Positions 44,948 through 53,939 of a stretch of 64,000 nt of DNA are shown here, in pieces; the first letter of the stretch is position 1, and every line of letters starts with the position of its first letter. Both the position numbers and the translations under genes were made by a program. Source of the DNA: Flammeovirgaceae bacterium UBA6059 (GTDB lineage: Bacteria > Bacteroidota > Bacteroidia > Cytophagales > Cyclobacteriaceae); the NCBI GenBank assembly GCA_002435755.1, contig DIYH01000018.1:1-64000 (forward strand). The letters run 5' to 3'. The notes under the pieces were generated by a model. That model was not told the origin of the DNA. It saw only the letters and a list, made by a program, of their open reading frames with translations, and ran no database searches.

Positions 44948-47223
44948 AATTGTTCTCTCGAGTCAGCTGTTTGTGCATCTACCACCGCTATGGCCACCAT
45001 ATTAAAGATTTCCCTCACTGTACTACCCACTTGCAAAACATGAACTGATTTTTTCATTCCCATTAGAATAGGGCCAATGGCCTCCGCACCTCCCAATTCC
45101 ATCAGCAATTTATAGGCAATGTTTCCAGATGCTAGATCAGGGAAAATTAAGGTATTTGCAGGAGTACCGCAAAGGCTACTAAAGGGATAATTCTCCTCTA
45201 CGATTTCCTTGTTCAAAGCCACATTGGCCTGTATGTCTCCATCGATAATCAGGTCCGGCCATTTGGCCTTGGCCTTTCTCACAGTTTCAGCGGTTTTAAT
45301 AGGCACCTGGCCCTTTGCAGAACCGAAATTTGAATAGGACAAAACTGCTACTTTCGGCTCATAATCAAAGTACTTGACCACTCTCGTACTGAGGCCTATG
45401 ATGTCTACCAATTCATCAGCTGTTGGATTAAGATTCACGGTAGTATCCGAGAAGAAAAAGGCACCCTTGGATGTGATCATAATATACATACCAGCCACGC
45501 GCTCTACTCCTTCCTCGCGACCGATGATCTGTAAGGCCGGAGAAATTGTCTTTGGATAATCGTTTGACAAGCCGGAAATCAGACAATCTGCCTGGTCCTG
45601 ATCTAGCATCATAGAACCAAAATAATTGTGATCGTAGATCAGTTGTTTGGCCTGATAAAGGGTCATGCCTTTGCGCTGACGTTTTTCAAACAATAACTGG
45701 GCGTATTCTTCTGCTCTCTCCCTGTGCTCCCTGGGGTCGATGATAGTACAATTGCCCAGTTCCAATTCATACTCTTCTATGAGCTGCTGAATCCGAACTT
45801 TGTCTCCCAGCAGTATAGGATTGGCGATACGCTCATCTACACACATCTGAGCAGCCTTCAGGATCTTCTCATTCTCAGCCTCTGCAAAAACTACTTTTTT
45901 GGGGTCCTTACGCGCTCTTGAGATAAGCCTGCTCATGATGCGTTGATCTATACCGATGCGCTCTTGCAGTTCTGTTTTGTAGGCCTCCCAATCTAAAATA
46001 TCTATGCGGGTAACGTTAGAATCCATGGCAGCCTTAGCAACTGCCGGCGAGATCGTTGTGATAAGTCTGGGGTCCAGCGGCTTTGGTATAAGATAATTCT
46101 TACCAAACTTGATGGGCCGTCCACCATACGCCTTAATCACCAAGTCAGGGACCGGTTCTTTGGCTAACTGTGCCAGCGCATTGACAGCAGCCATTTTCAT
46201 CTCTTCGTTGATTGTCGTTGCACGTACATCAAGCGCTCCTCTGAAGATGTAAGGAAAGCCTAATACATTATTGACCTGATTAGGATGATCAGACCTACCT
46301 GTAGCCATGATAATATCATCTCGGGTAGACATAGCCAGCCCATAGGCAATCTCCGGATCGGGGTTAGCTAGGGCAAAAACAATTGGATCACTTGCCATTT
46401 TAAGCAACAGCTCCGGAGAGACAACATCTCCTTTGGACAGGCCCAGAAAAACGTCTGCTCCTTCCATAGCCTCATCGAGCGTATGCAGGTCCAGTTCCGT
46501 CGCAAACCGCGCCTTGTCTTCCGGTAGGTTTTCCCTGTCCTTTCGGATACACCCTTTACTATCAAGCATTATGATATTCTGGACTTTAACACCAAGCATG
46601 ACATAGAGATCGGTACATGCCATGGCTGCTGCTCCTGCTCCATTGACGACTACTTTGATTTCATCGATTTTCTTATTCGCAATCTCCAATGCATTGAGAA
46701 GTGCTGCACTTGAGATAATCGCCGTACCATGCTGATCATCGTGCATGACGGGGATATTCATCTCATCCCGAAGCACTCGCTCAATTTTAAAACTCTCAGG
46801 TGCCTTGATGTCCTCCAGGTTAACCCCACCGAAGGTAGGTTCGAGGGCCTTGACGATCTCTATGAACTTGTTCGGATCTTTCTCATCAATTTCTATATCG
46901 AATACATCAATACCGGCAAATTTCTTAAAAAGCACTCCTTTCCCTTCCATTACGGGCTTGGAGGCTTCTGGTCCAATATCGCCCAAACCCAGCACAGCTG
47001 TACCGTTAGAAATAACCCCCACAAGATTGCCTTTGGCGGTATACTTATACACATCATCTTTATAGTTGGCTATTTCCAAACAGGGCTCTGCGACTCCAGG
47101 TGAATAGGCCAGAGCAAGGTCGTGCTGTGTTGATAATGGTTTTGTTGGTGTGACGGATATTTTACCCGCAGGAGCATCTGAATGGAAATCAAGTGCTTCC
47201 TTCTTTCTGAAATTGGTAGCCAT
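44944..47223 (-). CDS. maeB: NADP-dependent malic enzyme (MaeB type)
   Basis: A 759-residue enzyme oxidatively decarboxylating malate to pyruvate with NADP. The malic domain (to about 400) has LALAYSPGVAEPC, MHDDQHGTAII and VVNGAGAAAMAC. Residues ~430-750 are a phosphotransacetylase-like domain (VFAEAENEKIL, GIMIM-type MYIMITSKG), as in the hybrid MaeB form, where it has a regulatory role rather than transferase activity. It follows a DUF4837 gene by 20 bases and precedes ruvA. Confidence 0.94.
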   Translation of the reverse strand: MATNFRKKEALDFHSDAPAGKISVTPTKPLSTQHDLALAYSPGVAEPCLEIANYKDDVYKYTAKGNLVGVISNGTAVLGLGDIGPEASKPVMEGKGVLFKKFAGIDVFDIEIDEKDPNKFIEIVKALEPTFGGVNLEDIKAPESFKIERVLRDEMNIPVMHDDQHGTAIISSAALLNALEIANKKIDEIKVVVNGAGAAAMACTDLYVMLGVKVQNIIMLDSKGCIRKDRENLPEDKARFATELDLHTLDEAMEGADVFLGLSKGDVVSPELLLKMASDPIVFALANPDPEIAYGLAMSTRDDIIMATGRSDHPNQVNNVLGFPYIFRGALDVRATTINEEMKMAAVNALAQLAKEPVPDLVIKAYGGRPIKFGKNYLIPKPLDPRLITTISPAVAKAAMDSNVTRIDILDWEAYKTELQERIGIDQRIMSRLISRARKDPKKVVFAEAENEKILKAAQMCVDERIANPILLGDKVRIQQLIEEYELELGNCTIIDPREHRERAEEYAQLLFEKRQRKGMTLYQAKQLIYDHNYFGSMMLDQDQADCLISGLSNDYPKTISPALQIIGREEGVERVAGMYIMITSKGAFFFSDTTVNLNPTADELVDIIGLSTRVVKYFDYEPKVAVLSYSNFGSAKGQVPIKTAETVRKAKAKWPDLIIDGDIQANVALNKEIVEENYPFSSLCGTPANTLIFPDLASGNIAYKLLMELGGAEAIGPILMGMKKSVHVLQVGSTVREIFNMVAIAVVDAQTADSREQL

Positions 47224-47243
47224 CTTGGGTTAGGTAGTTGGTG

Positions 47244-48347
47244 TTAGTCAGCTTGAGTCTCGCTTTCAGTCCTTAGCGTCCATAGGATAGTGGACATCTC
47301 TCTTACAAGGGGAAACTTATCCATAGAAGGAGCGTAGACATATGCCTCCACGTAATAAAGTCTATTCAACTCCTGGTCAACAAAAGTATATGATACGAAT
47401 GGGCCTCCACCAGAGATATCACTAAGTTTCCAAAGGCCTCTGGTCTCTAGTGCAAATTTGTCTTTGAAGTTGATCTCTGTCACCTCGAAAGGCAACTGAG
47501 GTTGATATGTCATGTAAATCTCTGGCTTCTCTACATCACGCATCAAGGTGCTTGTGATCTTTTCTCTAAAAGCTTCCATGTCCTTAGACTTGAATATTTC
47601 ATCAGAGGTATACGGCTCATGATAGACGAAAATATTCTTCTCATATTCGGCATCCAGAAAGCGGACCCAGGCAAAATTTTTCAGACTCTTGGCAAGATCA
47701 TAGCCATAAGGAATACTGAACGATACATTGTGTTCCTCCATGAGCTTACGCTCAATATTGGCTTCACGCCTTCCGAATATTTTGGTAGCTATACGATCTG
47801 ATTCGATTTGATTGAAGTGATTGACAAGTCGGGACGAATTCGCTGTGATCTTATCAATGAGACTTGCATCATCCTTAGCAAACAAATAGAGTATCTCCTG
47901 CCCTCTTGCAAACTCATCCTGTCTGGTTGTCATATAAAGGTTCGGATCGTCCTTGATCCTATTTAGCGACTGAGGAGTGAAATCCTTCCTCATTTCACGT
48001 GAATCCTTACTATTGCCTTCAAGCGTCATGACTATCATCACGTTTTTGGCAAACTTCAGCACGCTATTGAACTTACGCGGACTGATGTATTTCAGAGAGT
48101 AATACGGCTCATCTTGTGGGAGACCGGGCACGCTTGCGGCAAAAGTCTGCCTTACGGTCTTACCAAGTTCACCTTGCCATTTGGCACTGTCCATCAGTAC
48201 TAACATCTCCCCGACATTACCTCCGGCTTCTGGCAAGTAATATTTTTTGTCTTTTTCTGATTTCTGATCAGGGGATTCACATGACATGAAGCACATGATC
48301 ACCAGGACCACAAGAAGTATATTGATAAATATCCGATTAAATCTCAT
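47244..48347 (-). CDS. DUF4837 family lipoprotein
   Basis: A 367-residue lipoprotein with signal peptide ending CFMSC (Cys23 acylated). The mature part matches the Bacteroidota family DUF4837: LPEAGGNVGEMLVLMDSAKWQG near the N-terminus, and FVSYTFVDQELNRLYYVEAYVYAP near the C-terminus. Its function is unknown; it should sit at the periplasmic or outer face of the envelope. It is 20 bases upstream of maeB. Confidence 0.85.
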   Translation of the reverse strand: MRFNRIFINILLVVLVIMCFMSCESPDQKSEKDKKYYLPEAGGNVGEMLVLMDSAKWQGELGKTVRQTFAASVPGLPQDEPYYSLKYISPRKFNSVLKFAKNVMIVMTLEGNSKDSREMRKDFTPQSLNRIKDDPNLYMTTRQDEFARGQEILYLFAKDDASLIDKITANSSRLVNHFNQIESDRIATKIFGRREANIERKLMEEHNVSFSIPYGYDLAKSLKNFAWVRFLDAEYEKNIFVYHEPYTSDEIFKSKDMEAFREKITSTLMRDVEKPEIYMTYQPQLPFEVTEINFKDKFALETRGLWKLSDISGGGPFVSYTFVDQELNRLYYVEAYVYAPSMDKFPLVREMSTILWTLRTESETQAD

Positions 48348-48422
48348 TTCCTAGAACTTTGAGTTTTCTCAACAGACAATTTATTGAGAATCGGAGTGAT
48401 TTCCCGTTATCGAAAGGCTTAA

Positions 48423-49787
48423 TTAGTGCTGACTAATACGCAATACTTGTCCTTCCTTAATACTGTTTCCGGAAAGGTTATTGAGAGATCTGATTTCTTC
48501 AACTGAGACATTGTCATATTTTCGACTGATGCTCCAGAGGGTATCCCCATATTGAACTCTATGGTATCCTGACGGCTGCTTGCTTGAAGCAGTTGGGCTA
48601 ACCTTAGCCACCATATACTGGTCTTTAGTTTTACTATTGTATGCTGGAAGCACCCAAATGTTCAGTCTCTGACCTACCCTTATCATACTGCTGGACAGGT
48701 TGTTCCATTTTTTGATATCTACTACCCGTACTCCGTAGTTTCCTGCGATCTTGCCGAGTACATCTCCACTTCTTACCCGATGAACATGCCTTTCCCTACC
48801 ATACGTACTTCCAGGGAGATTCCTCGCGAGGTATTCCAGTTCTTTTTTGCCGACTTTGGAGGCACTATCGTAATATGTCGAGCGATTGGCAACAACATCC
48901 TGTTTTAACTCCGAAGGTATTCTCAAGGCAAACTCCTTTCTGCCATCAGGGATAGCCCCTCGCTTGACTTGAGGATTGAGTGCAAGCATATCATCAAGAC
49001 AAACATTGGTCAAATTAGAAAAAGTCTCCAGATGAAAATAGCCTGAAACCAGTATGGTATCATAAGCCGGTATATAGTTTTCTTGCATCCAAAGGTTATG
49101 CTCTTCCGCATAGTTGAGGGTGTAGATCATAGCAACAAACTGAGGTACGTATGATCGCGTTTCTCTGGGTAGGTAGCGATAGATCTCCCAAAAACTTTTC
49201 TTATATCCTGATCTTCTGATTGCCCGACGTACATTTCCAGGTCCGGTATTGTAAGCCGCTAAAGCCAACTCCCAATCTTTAAACTGTTTGTAAAGTGACT
49301 TCAGATACTTACATGCAGCTTCAGTAGAGGCATAGGGGTCCATTCGGTCATCGATATACCAATCGCTCTTAAGCCCAAAGATCCTTCCCGTACTAGGCAT
49401 AAACTGCCACAGCCCTCCTGCACCTACCCGGGATAAGGCATTCGGATTGAGTCCGCTTTCAATGATGGACAGGTACTTTAACTCATCAGGGAGGTCATAT
49501 TTCCGCAGGTATTCTTCGAAAATGGGAAAGAAGATGTCTTTCTCAGCAAGGATGTGTCTTGTGTATCCTCTATCCTTAATCGTAAAATAGTCGATGAAAG
49601 CTTTTACGCGTTGATTGTAATTTAGTGGGACCTCATCTTCAATCAAGGCTAGCCTATCACCGATCTCGTCATAGGTGAAATCAGGAATGTAGTCATAGTG
49701 ATCCTCTTCTTCCTCGGGAAACTCCTGAGCAATTCCGATTGTCACTTTGAACAACACTAAGGCTACAAAAATCCAGTAATGCTTCAT
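48423..49787 (-). CDS. Lytic transglycosylase with two LysM domains (MltD-like)
   Basis: A 454-residue exported enzyme that cleaves peptidoglycan with formation of 1,6-anhydromuramic ends. A signal peptide (MKHYWIFVALVLFKVTIGIAQ) leads to an SLT domain with the catalytic glutamate in IIESGLNPNALS and the motifs GAGGLWQFMPSTG and LALAAYNTGPGNV. Two LysM repeats (HRVRSGDVLGKIA and HRVQYGDTLWSIS) bind glycan at the C-terminus. The ATG at 49787 starts the signal peptide; an in-frame ATG at 49808 is less likely. Confidence 0.92.
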   Translation of the reverse strand: MKHYWIFVALVLFKVTIGIAQEFPEEEEDHYDYIPDFTYDEIGDRLALIEDEVPLNYNQRVKAFIDYFTIKDRGYTRHILAEKDIFFPIFEEYLRKYDLPDELKYLSIIESGLNPNALSRVGAGGLWQFMPSTGRIFGLKSDWYIDDRMDPYASTEAACKYLKSLYKQFKDWELALAAYNTGPGNVRRAIRRSGYKKSFWEIYRYLPRETRSYVPQFVAMIYTLNYAEEHNLWMQENYIPAYDTILVSGYFHLETFSNLTNVCLDDMLALNPQVKRGAIPDGRKEFALRIPSELKQDVVANRSTYYDSASKVGKKELEYLARNLPGSTYGRERHVHRVRSGDVLGKIAGNYGVRVVDIKKWNNLSSSMIRVGQRLNIWVLPAYNSKTKDQYMVAKVSPTASSKQPSGYHRVQYGDTLWSISRKYDNVSVEEIRSLNNLSGNSIKEGQVLRISQH

Positions 49788-49870
49788 ACTATAGCGTCCT
49801 ATGATCATTACGCTCTTGGCGAAAAGTTATTGGATACCAGTCTAAAAGTTGTGAAGATTTCCTTGAATAG

Positions 49871-49893
49871 AAAAACCAGCTGTTAGCTGGTTT
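49871..49893 (-). terminator. Intrinsic terminator after tatA
   Basis: AAACCAGCT/AGCTGGTTT with a 3-base loop reads into a T-rich tail (TTTTTCTATT) on the minus strand. It lies 36 bases after the tatA stop and before the lytic transglycosylase gene, separating the two transcripts. Confidence 0.75.
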
Positions 49894-49929
49894 GTGATAA
49901 TGTTAATTCTTGTCAGTCTCTTGACCAGA

Positions 49930-50130
49930 CTATTTCCGAGGTTCGTCTTTGACACCTTCCTCTATTTCGGTCTTGATTTCTTTAGTGGCATCCTTAAACT
50001 CTCTGATACCCTTACCAAGTCCTCTCGCAATCTCAGGGATTTTCTTAGCCCCAAAAAATATGATCACAAACAGAATAATTATGATCCACTCCCATCCACC
50101 AGGCATCCCAAAGGCTAATACAGTTTGCAT
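49930..50130 (-). CDS. tatA: Sec-independent translocase subunit TatA/TatE
   Basis: A 66-residue protein with one membrane helix (WEWIIIILFVIIFFGAKKIPEIARGLG) and the FGxKKIPE amphipathic hinge, followed by a charged helix. It should form the Tat pore that moves folded proteins. tatC is not in the window. The gene follows the EnvC-like gene by 111 bases and ends at its own terminator. Confidence 0.93.
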   Translation of the reverse strand: MQTVLAFGMPGGWEWIIIILFVIIFFGAKKIPEIARGLGKGIREFKDATKEIKTEIEEGVKDEPRK

Positions 50131-50241
50131 ATTTTTAAGCTTATCGCGTTACTTTATCAATAAGTAAAGATAGCCAATAATATTAAGCGTTGGTGATCAA
50201 TCTGTGAATTTCCATCCTTAAAGAGCTGTAGTTTGTCCCGA

Positions 50242-51444
50242 CTATCGCGCAGACAGCCACTTTGCCGGGTCTAGCTTATTGCTACTCTTCCATACCTGAA
50301 ATTGCACCTCAGAAACTCCCTCAGCATCAGTAAAGACTTCACCAATCTGATCGCCCTTAGCAATGAGCTGACCTTTCTTGACATTGACTTTCTTAAGCTT
50401 AGCATATAACGTATAGTAGTCTCCATGCTGCACGATCACCACACTGTTCATACCTGGCACGAAAGCTACAGTCGCCACCTTACCTTCAAACACGGACTTC
50501 ACCAACGCATCCTTGTTCGTCTGAATATCCACCCCCTGATTATCGACCATGATACCTTTAAGTACCGGGTGTGGCTGTTTCCCGAATCGAGAGGAAATAA
50601 AACCGGTCTCTACAGGCCAGCTCAGGTTATTGCGGCTGGATTCGAAAGAGGAAGAAGCTTTCTCTATCTCAGCGACTTGGGCAGAAGACTTAGCAGCAGA
50701 GGCTTTTTCTTCTTGCTCTTTCCTGATGAGCTCAGCAATCAGTTTGTCAAGTTCAAGTATGGATCTCCTTCTGTCGGCAACTTCTTTTTTGAGTTCCTCC
50801 TCTTTTTCGCCTAGCTCGGCGATCAACTTAGACTGTTTGTCCTTAAGGTTATTCAAATTGCGGTTTTGCCTGATCTGTTCAGTCAAAAGTGCATTTTGTT
50901 GTTCCTTCTTAGACTGTACATCCGTTCTTTGCTCTTCTAACGCTTTGGAAACTACCTCGATTTGCTGGACTTGTAACTGACGAGCTTCAGAGTATTGATT
51001 GAGGTACTCCAACCTTCTGAACAACTGATTGAATGTCTTTGAAGAGAAAAGAAAAGTAAGCGTCTGATACCCCCAATTAGAACGATAACTGGCATAGATC
51101 ATTGCCGTGTATTCCTCCTTCAAATTGATCAAATCTTCTTGTAGTGCATTGACGACTATCGTCAAATCACTGATCTCACCATCCAGCAAGCCAATCTCCT
51201 GCTTCAATGAAGTGATTAGTGTTTCGCGAGATCTGATCTGTCTGTTGATAGCCGTTAGCTGACCTATCGAAGCTTTTCTTTCAGACTCTGTTTCTTCAAG
51301 TATTCGCTCCGTCTCGGCTATTCGCTGGAGGTTCTCTTTGCGGTCCTTTTCGAGCTGGGCTTTAGATTTTTGAGCAAGTGAATCGGAGATAGCAAGGCAG
51401 TAGAAGAGGACTAAAATCAACCAATACTTGCTACCTACGCTCAT
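50242..51444 (-). CDS. EnvC-like murein hydrolase activator (degenerate LytM domain)
   Basis: A 400-residue exported protein: signal peptide (MSVGSKYWLILVLFYCLAISDSLAQ), a long coiled coil (about residues 26-250), and a C-terminal M23/LytM domain. The LytM metal ligands are lost: the HxGxD site reads NQGVD and the HLH-type second site reads YAKL. This fits EnvC, which does not cut murein but activates amidases at division. The ATG at 51444 overlaps the DUF4292 gene by 14 bases; the in-frame TTG at 51489 is rejected for lack of a signal peptide. Confidence 0.87.
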   Translation of the reverse strand: MSVGSKYWLILVLFYCLAISDSLAQKSKAQLEKDRKENLQRIAETERILEETESERKASIGQLTAINRQIRSRETLITSLKQEIGLLDGEISDLTIVVNALQEDLINLKEEYTAMIYASYRSNWGYQTLTFLFSSKTFNQLFRRLEYLNQYSEARQLQVQQIEVVSKALEEQRTDVQSKKEQQNALLTEQIRQNRNLNNLKDKQSKLIAELGEKEEELKKEVADRRRSILELDKLIAELIRKEQEEKASAAKSSAQVAEIEKASSSFESSRNNLSWPVETGFISSRFGKQPHPVLKGIMVDNQGVDIQTNKDALVKSVFEGKVATVAFVPGMNSVVIVQHGDYYTLYAKLKKVNVKKGQLIAKGDQIGEVFTDAEGVSEVQFQVWKSSNKLDPAKWLSAR

Positions 51445-52192
51445 ATTTAGAAGAGATATTAAATGGGAATTTAAGTCTTTTTGACTCAATCGCCACTTTG
51501 CTGTGATCGAGATTGATAAGCATATTAAGCTTATTGCCGCCTGATGGCGGTAAATAGTTTAGAGATATAACGGATTGATAGGGAAAGTCATATTCATCCA
51601 GTTTACCAAAATCTCCGTAGTTGATGGTCATAGCGTTTTTAGTGACCTCATCAATCATCACTACATCCTGGATCTTAAGTGTACTGCCATCTATCCGCTC
51701 TTGCACCTTGACAGTACCTGATGTCTGGTCCAGTCTGAAATCACTGCCTTCGCGGTAGGCCTGATCCTTAGAGGATACATTCTGACTAGCATTGCCAAGT
51801 ATCAGAGATTCTATTAGGTGATAATTAAGATTGAAGTTGAATCTCTTACTCAGGGACTCAAATGAGTAAATCGAGTAAGTCTTCTTAATCCGATCAACCA
51901 ACACCATAGAGTCTTGCGTGATAATACCTCTAGCTGCTTCAATACCTAACGCAGGAGTCAGTGAAAACCAAATCAAGCTGTCTTTTCGGATCCTTATATT
52001 GGCTGTGGCAGCTAATGTTGTACCTTCATTCTGATATTTAAACTTTGTTTTGGCCGATAGGTCATCAAACTCTACATCCGCTATCTCGAACTCATCAAGG
52101 TCTACAACATTGCCAGAAGTAAGTGCTGTATTTCTCTTACAAGAGAAAAAGAGAAGTCCCAGCAAGCTCAAAATGAGCAATCTGTTATTCAT
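51431..52192 (-). CDS. DUF4292 family lipoprotein
   Basis: A 253-residue lipoprotein, signal peptide ending LLFFSC (Cys18). The mature part is beta-rich in a LolA/LppX-like way, with LIWFSLTPALGIEAARGIITQDSMVLVD, the motif that marks DUF4292. Function is unknown; a lipid- or lipoprotein-carrier role is possible. It overlaps the TPR gene upstream by 8 bases and the EnvC-like gene downstream by 14 bases. Confidence 0.85.
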   Translation of the reverse strand: MNNRLLILSLLGLLFFSCKRNTALTSGNVVDLDEFEIADVEFDDLSAKTKFKYQNEGTTLAATANIRIRKDSLIWFSLTPALGIEAARGIITQDSMVLVDRIKKTYSIYSFESLSKRFNFNLNYHLIESLILGNASQNVSSKDQAYREGSDFRLDQTSGTVKVQERIDGSTLKIQDVVMIDEVTKNAMTINYGDFGKLDEYDFPYQSVISLNYLPPSGGNKLNMLINLDHSKVAIESKRLKFPFNISSKYERR

Positions 52193-53939
52193 ACAATTTT
52201 CGATCGGCGATTTTCTTGTCTAGATTTTCGGAGGCGTCCTCCATGTCCCGGGCTATTTCCCACTGACGTACAGCATTCTCTATTTCACCTAGCTGGTAAA
52301 GGACATCTCCATAGTGCTCGATGATGGTACTACTGGCATTTTCGTCCTGAATTGCTCTCTCCAGATAAACCCGCGCTTCTTTGAAGTCCCCACTCACATA
52401 GAGCACCCAGGCATGAGTGTCCAGGTATGTGGAGTTATCGGGGTATTTCTCTACGAGCTTGCTCGACATGCCTAGCGCTACTTCGAGGTTCTCTTTTCTC
52501 AGTGATAGGAAATAGCTGTAATTGTTAAGCACATGATCATTGTCAGGTTTGATCTCCAGGGCTTTTTCATAAGACTTATCCGAGTTCTCATGATCTTCGA
52601 TACCATTATAAGCATCACCTAGCTGACCGTAGAACACACTGTGAAGGTCAGGATTGCCCGATACAAACTTGGTGCCTTGCTCAAAAAGCCTGATGGCTTT
52701 CCTGTAGTCTTTTTGGATAAGATAAGCGGTACCTCCATAATAGTATAATGCCGACTGATTAGGGAATAGTTCGAGTGCTTCCTCTGCGTGCGCAGCTACC
52801 TCTTCATAGAGGTTCATCGACATTTCCAGGTTGAGGACATTCTGCCAAAGTCCAAAGTTGGACTGATCCCGCTCAAGTACCTCATTATACATCTTAAGTG
52901 CCTCTTCGTTTTGACCCAACTGGTAGTACAAATCACCGGCTATAGCATATGCGTTAGCCTCATCAGGATGTGCTTCAATAAGCAATTGACTCAAGCTGAT
53001 CGCCGGCTGCTCCAGGGTCTCATTAGGCAGTTGGGCAATGTAGCCTGCCAACATCTGCACTTTCGCTTCAAAATTGAGAGACTTATCTCCAAAGGCATTT
53101 TGAAGCAGTTCCATTGCTTTTTCAGTGTTACCTTCCTTACGATAGATTTCCGATAGGCGAATACCCGCTTGGGAATTGCCCTCATCGTTTTCAAGTACTT
53201 CTTCTAGTTTTTCCTTAGCACGATCAAGCTGGTCATTACTGATCAGAATCTCGGCGAGAGAGATCACATATTCATTAATGCCAGGAAATTCAGCAATTAA
53301 CTCCTCTCCTTCTCTTATGGCCTCCTCCAGCTTGTTCTGGCTCAGGTAGATCTGCTGCTTTTGAACCGTGATCTGCTCCATAGGCCCGTAGGCCTTCTTG
53401 GCTCGATCATAGGTTTCCAACGCCTTATCAAGCTGCTTTTCATAGAGGTATATGGCCGCAAGATCAAACAGGTGTTGCTCTGTATTGGGTACGTTAGCCA
53501 ACAAGTCCTCATAAGTCCGCGCCGCATCCGGCAGGTTGGACATGCTGGAATAAAGATTGGCCAGAAGCAGATAATAGTATTTGTTGTCAGGGTTGAGTTC
53601 TACTGCCGATGTGGCATAGCCCAGTGCCTTTACATACTCATTGTTCTTAGTGAGTACATCGGCAATCTTATAATTGATGGCTGCATTTTGAGGCTCCTTT
53701 TCATAGGCCATCATATAGTATTCATAGGCCTTAGCAAAGTTGTCTAGCATGAAGTACTTCTCTCCCTCTATGAAGTAGTATTCCGCTTCCAGCTTATCAT
53801 TATCAGATATCTCTTTTGGAGGCTCTATCGGAGCATCTTTATCCTTTTTCTTTTGTGCCGTTACCACGAATTGACAGAGCATCAGCAATGCTGCTAATCC
53901 ATAACCGACCAACCCTATCCTACTTTGCTTCCCTTTCAT
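52185..53939 (-). CDS. Exported tetratricopeptide repeat protein
   Basis: A 584-residue protein with a signal peptide (MKGKQSRIGLVGYGLAALLMLCQFVVTA) and about fourteen TPR units covering most of the length (AAINYKIADVLTKNNEYVKALGYATSAVELNP, ALKMYNEVLERDQSNFG). TPR arrays act as protein-binding scaffolds. The ATG (53937-53939) overlaps the stop of the nucleotidyltransferase gene as TGATG; a TTG one codon earlier is less likely. It is tightly linked to the DUF4292 and EnvC-like genes, suggesting a role in envelope assembly. Confidence 0.87.
   Translation of the reverse strand: MKGKQSRIGLVGYGLAALLMLCQFVVTAQKKKDKDAPIEPPKEISDNDKLEAEYYFIEGEKYFMLDNFAKAYEYYMMAYEKEPQNAAINYKIADVLTKNNEYVKALGYATSAVELNPDNKYYYLLLANLYSSMSNLPDAARTYEDLLANVPNTEQHLFDLAAIYLYEKQLDKALETYDRAKKAYGPMEQITVQKQQIYLSQNKLEEAIREGEELIAEFPGINEYVISLAEILISNDQLDRAKEKLEEVLENDEGNSQAGIRLSEIYRKEGNTEKAMELLQNAFGDKSLNFEAKVQMLAGYIAQLPNETLEQPAISLSQLLIEAHPDEANAYAIAGDLYYQLGQNEEALKMYNEVLERDQSNFGLWQNVLNLEMSMNLYEEVAAHAEEALELFPNQSALYYYGGTAYLIQKDYRKAIRLFEQGTKFVSGNPDLHSVFYGQLGDAYNGIEDHENSDKSYEKALEIKPDNDHVLNNYSYFLSLRKENLEVALGMSSKLVEKYPDNSTYLDTHAWVLYVSGDFKEARVYLERAIQDENASSTIIEHYGDVLYQLGEIENAVRQWEIARDMEDASENLDKKIADRKLYE

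Noticed and set aside
48366..48390. 7-bp inverted repeat TTCTCAA/TTGAGAA after the lytic transglycosylase gene
   Set aside because: No T run follows on the minus strand and the stem is short and AT-rich; could be chance.
53361..53747. Plus-strand 128-codon frame over the TPR gene
   Set aside because: Shadow of the repeat protein on the other strand.
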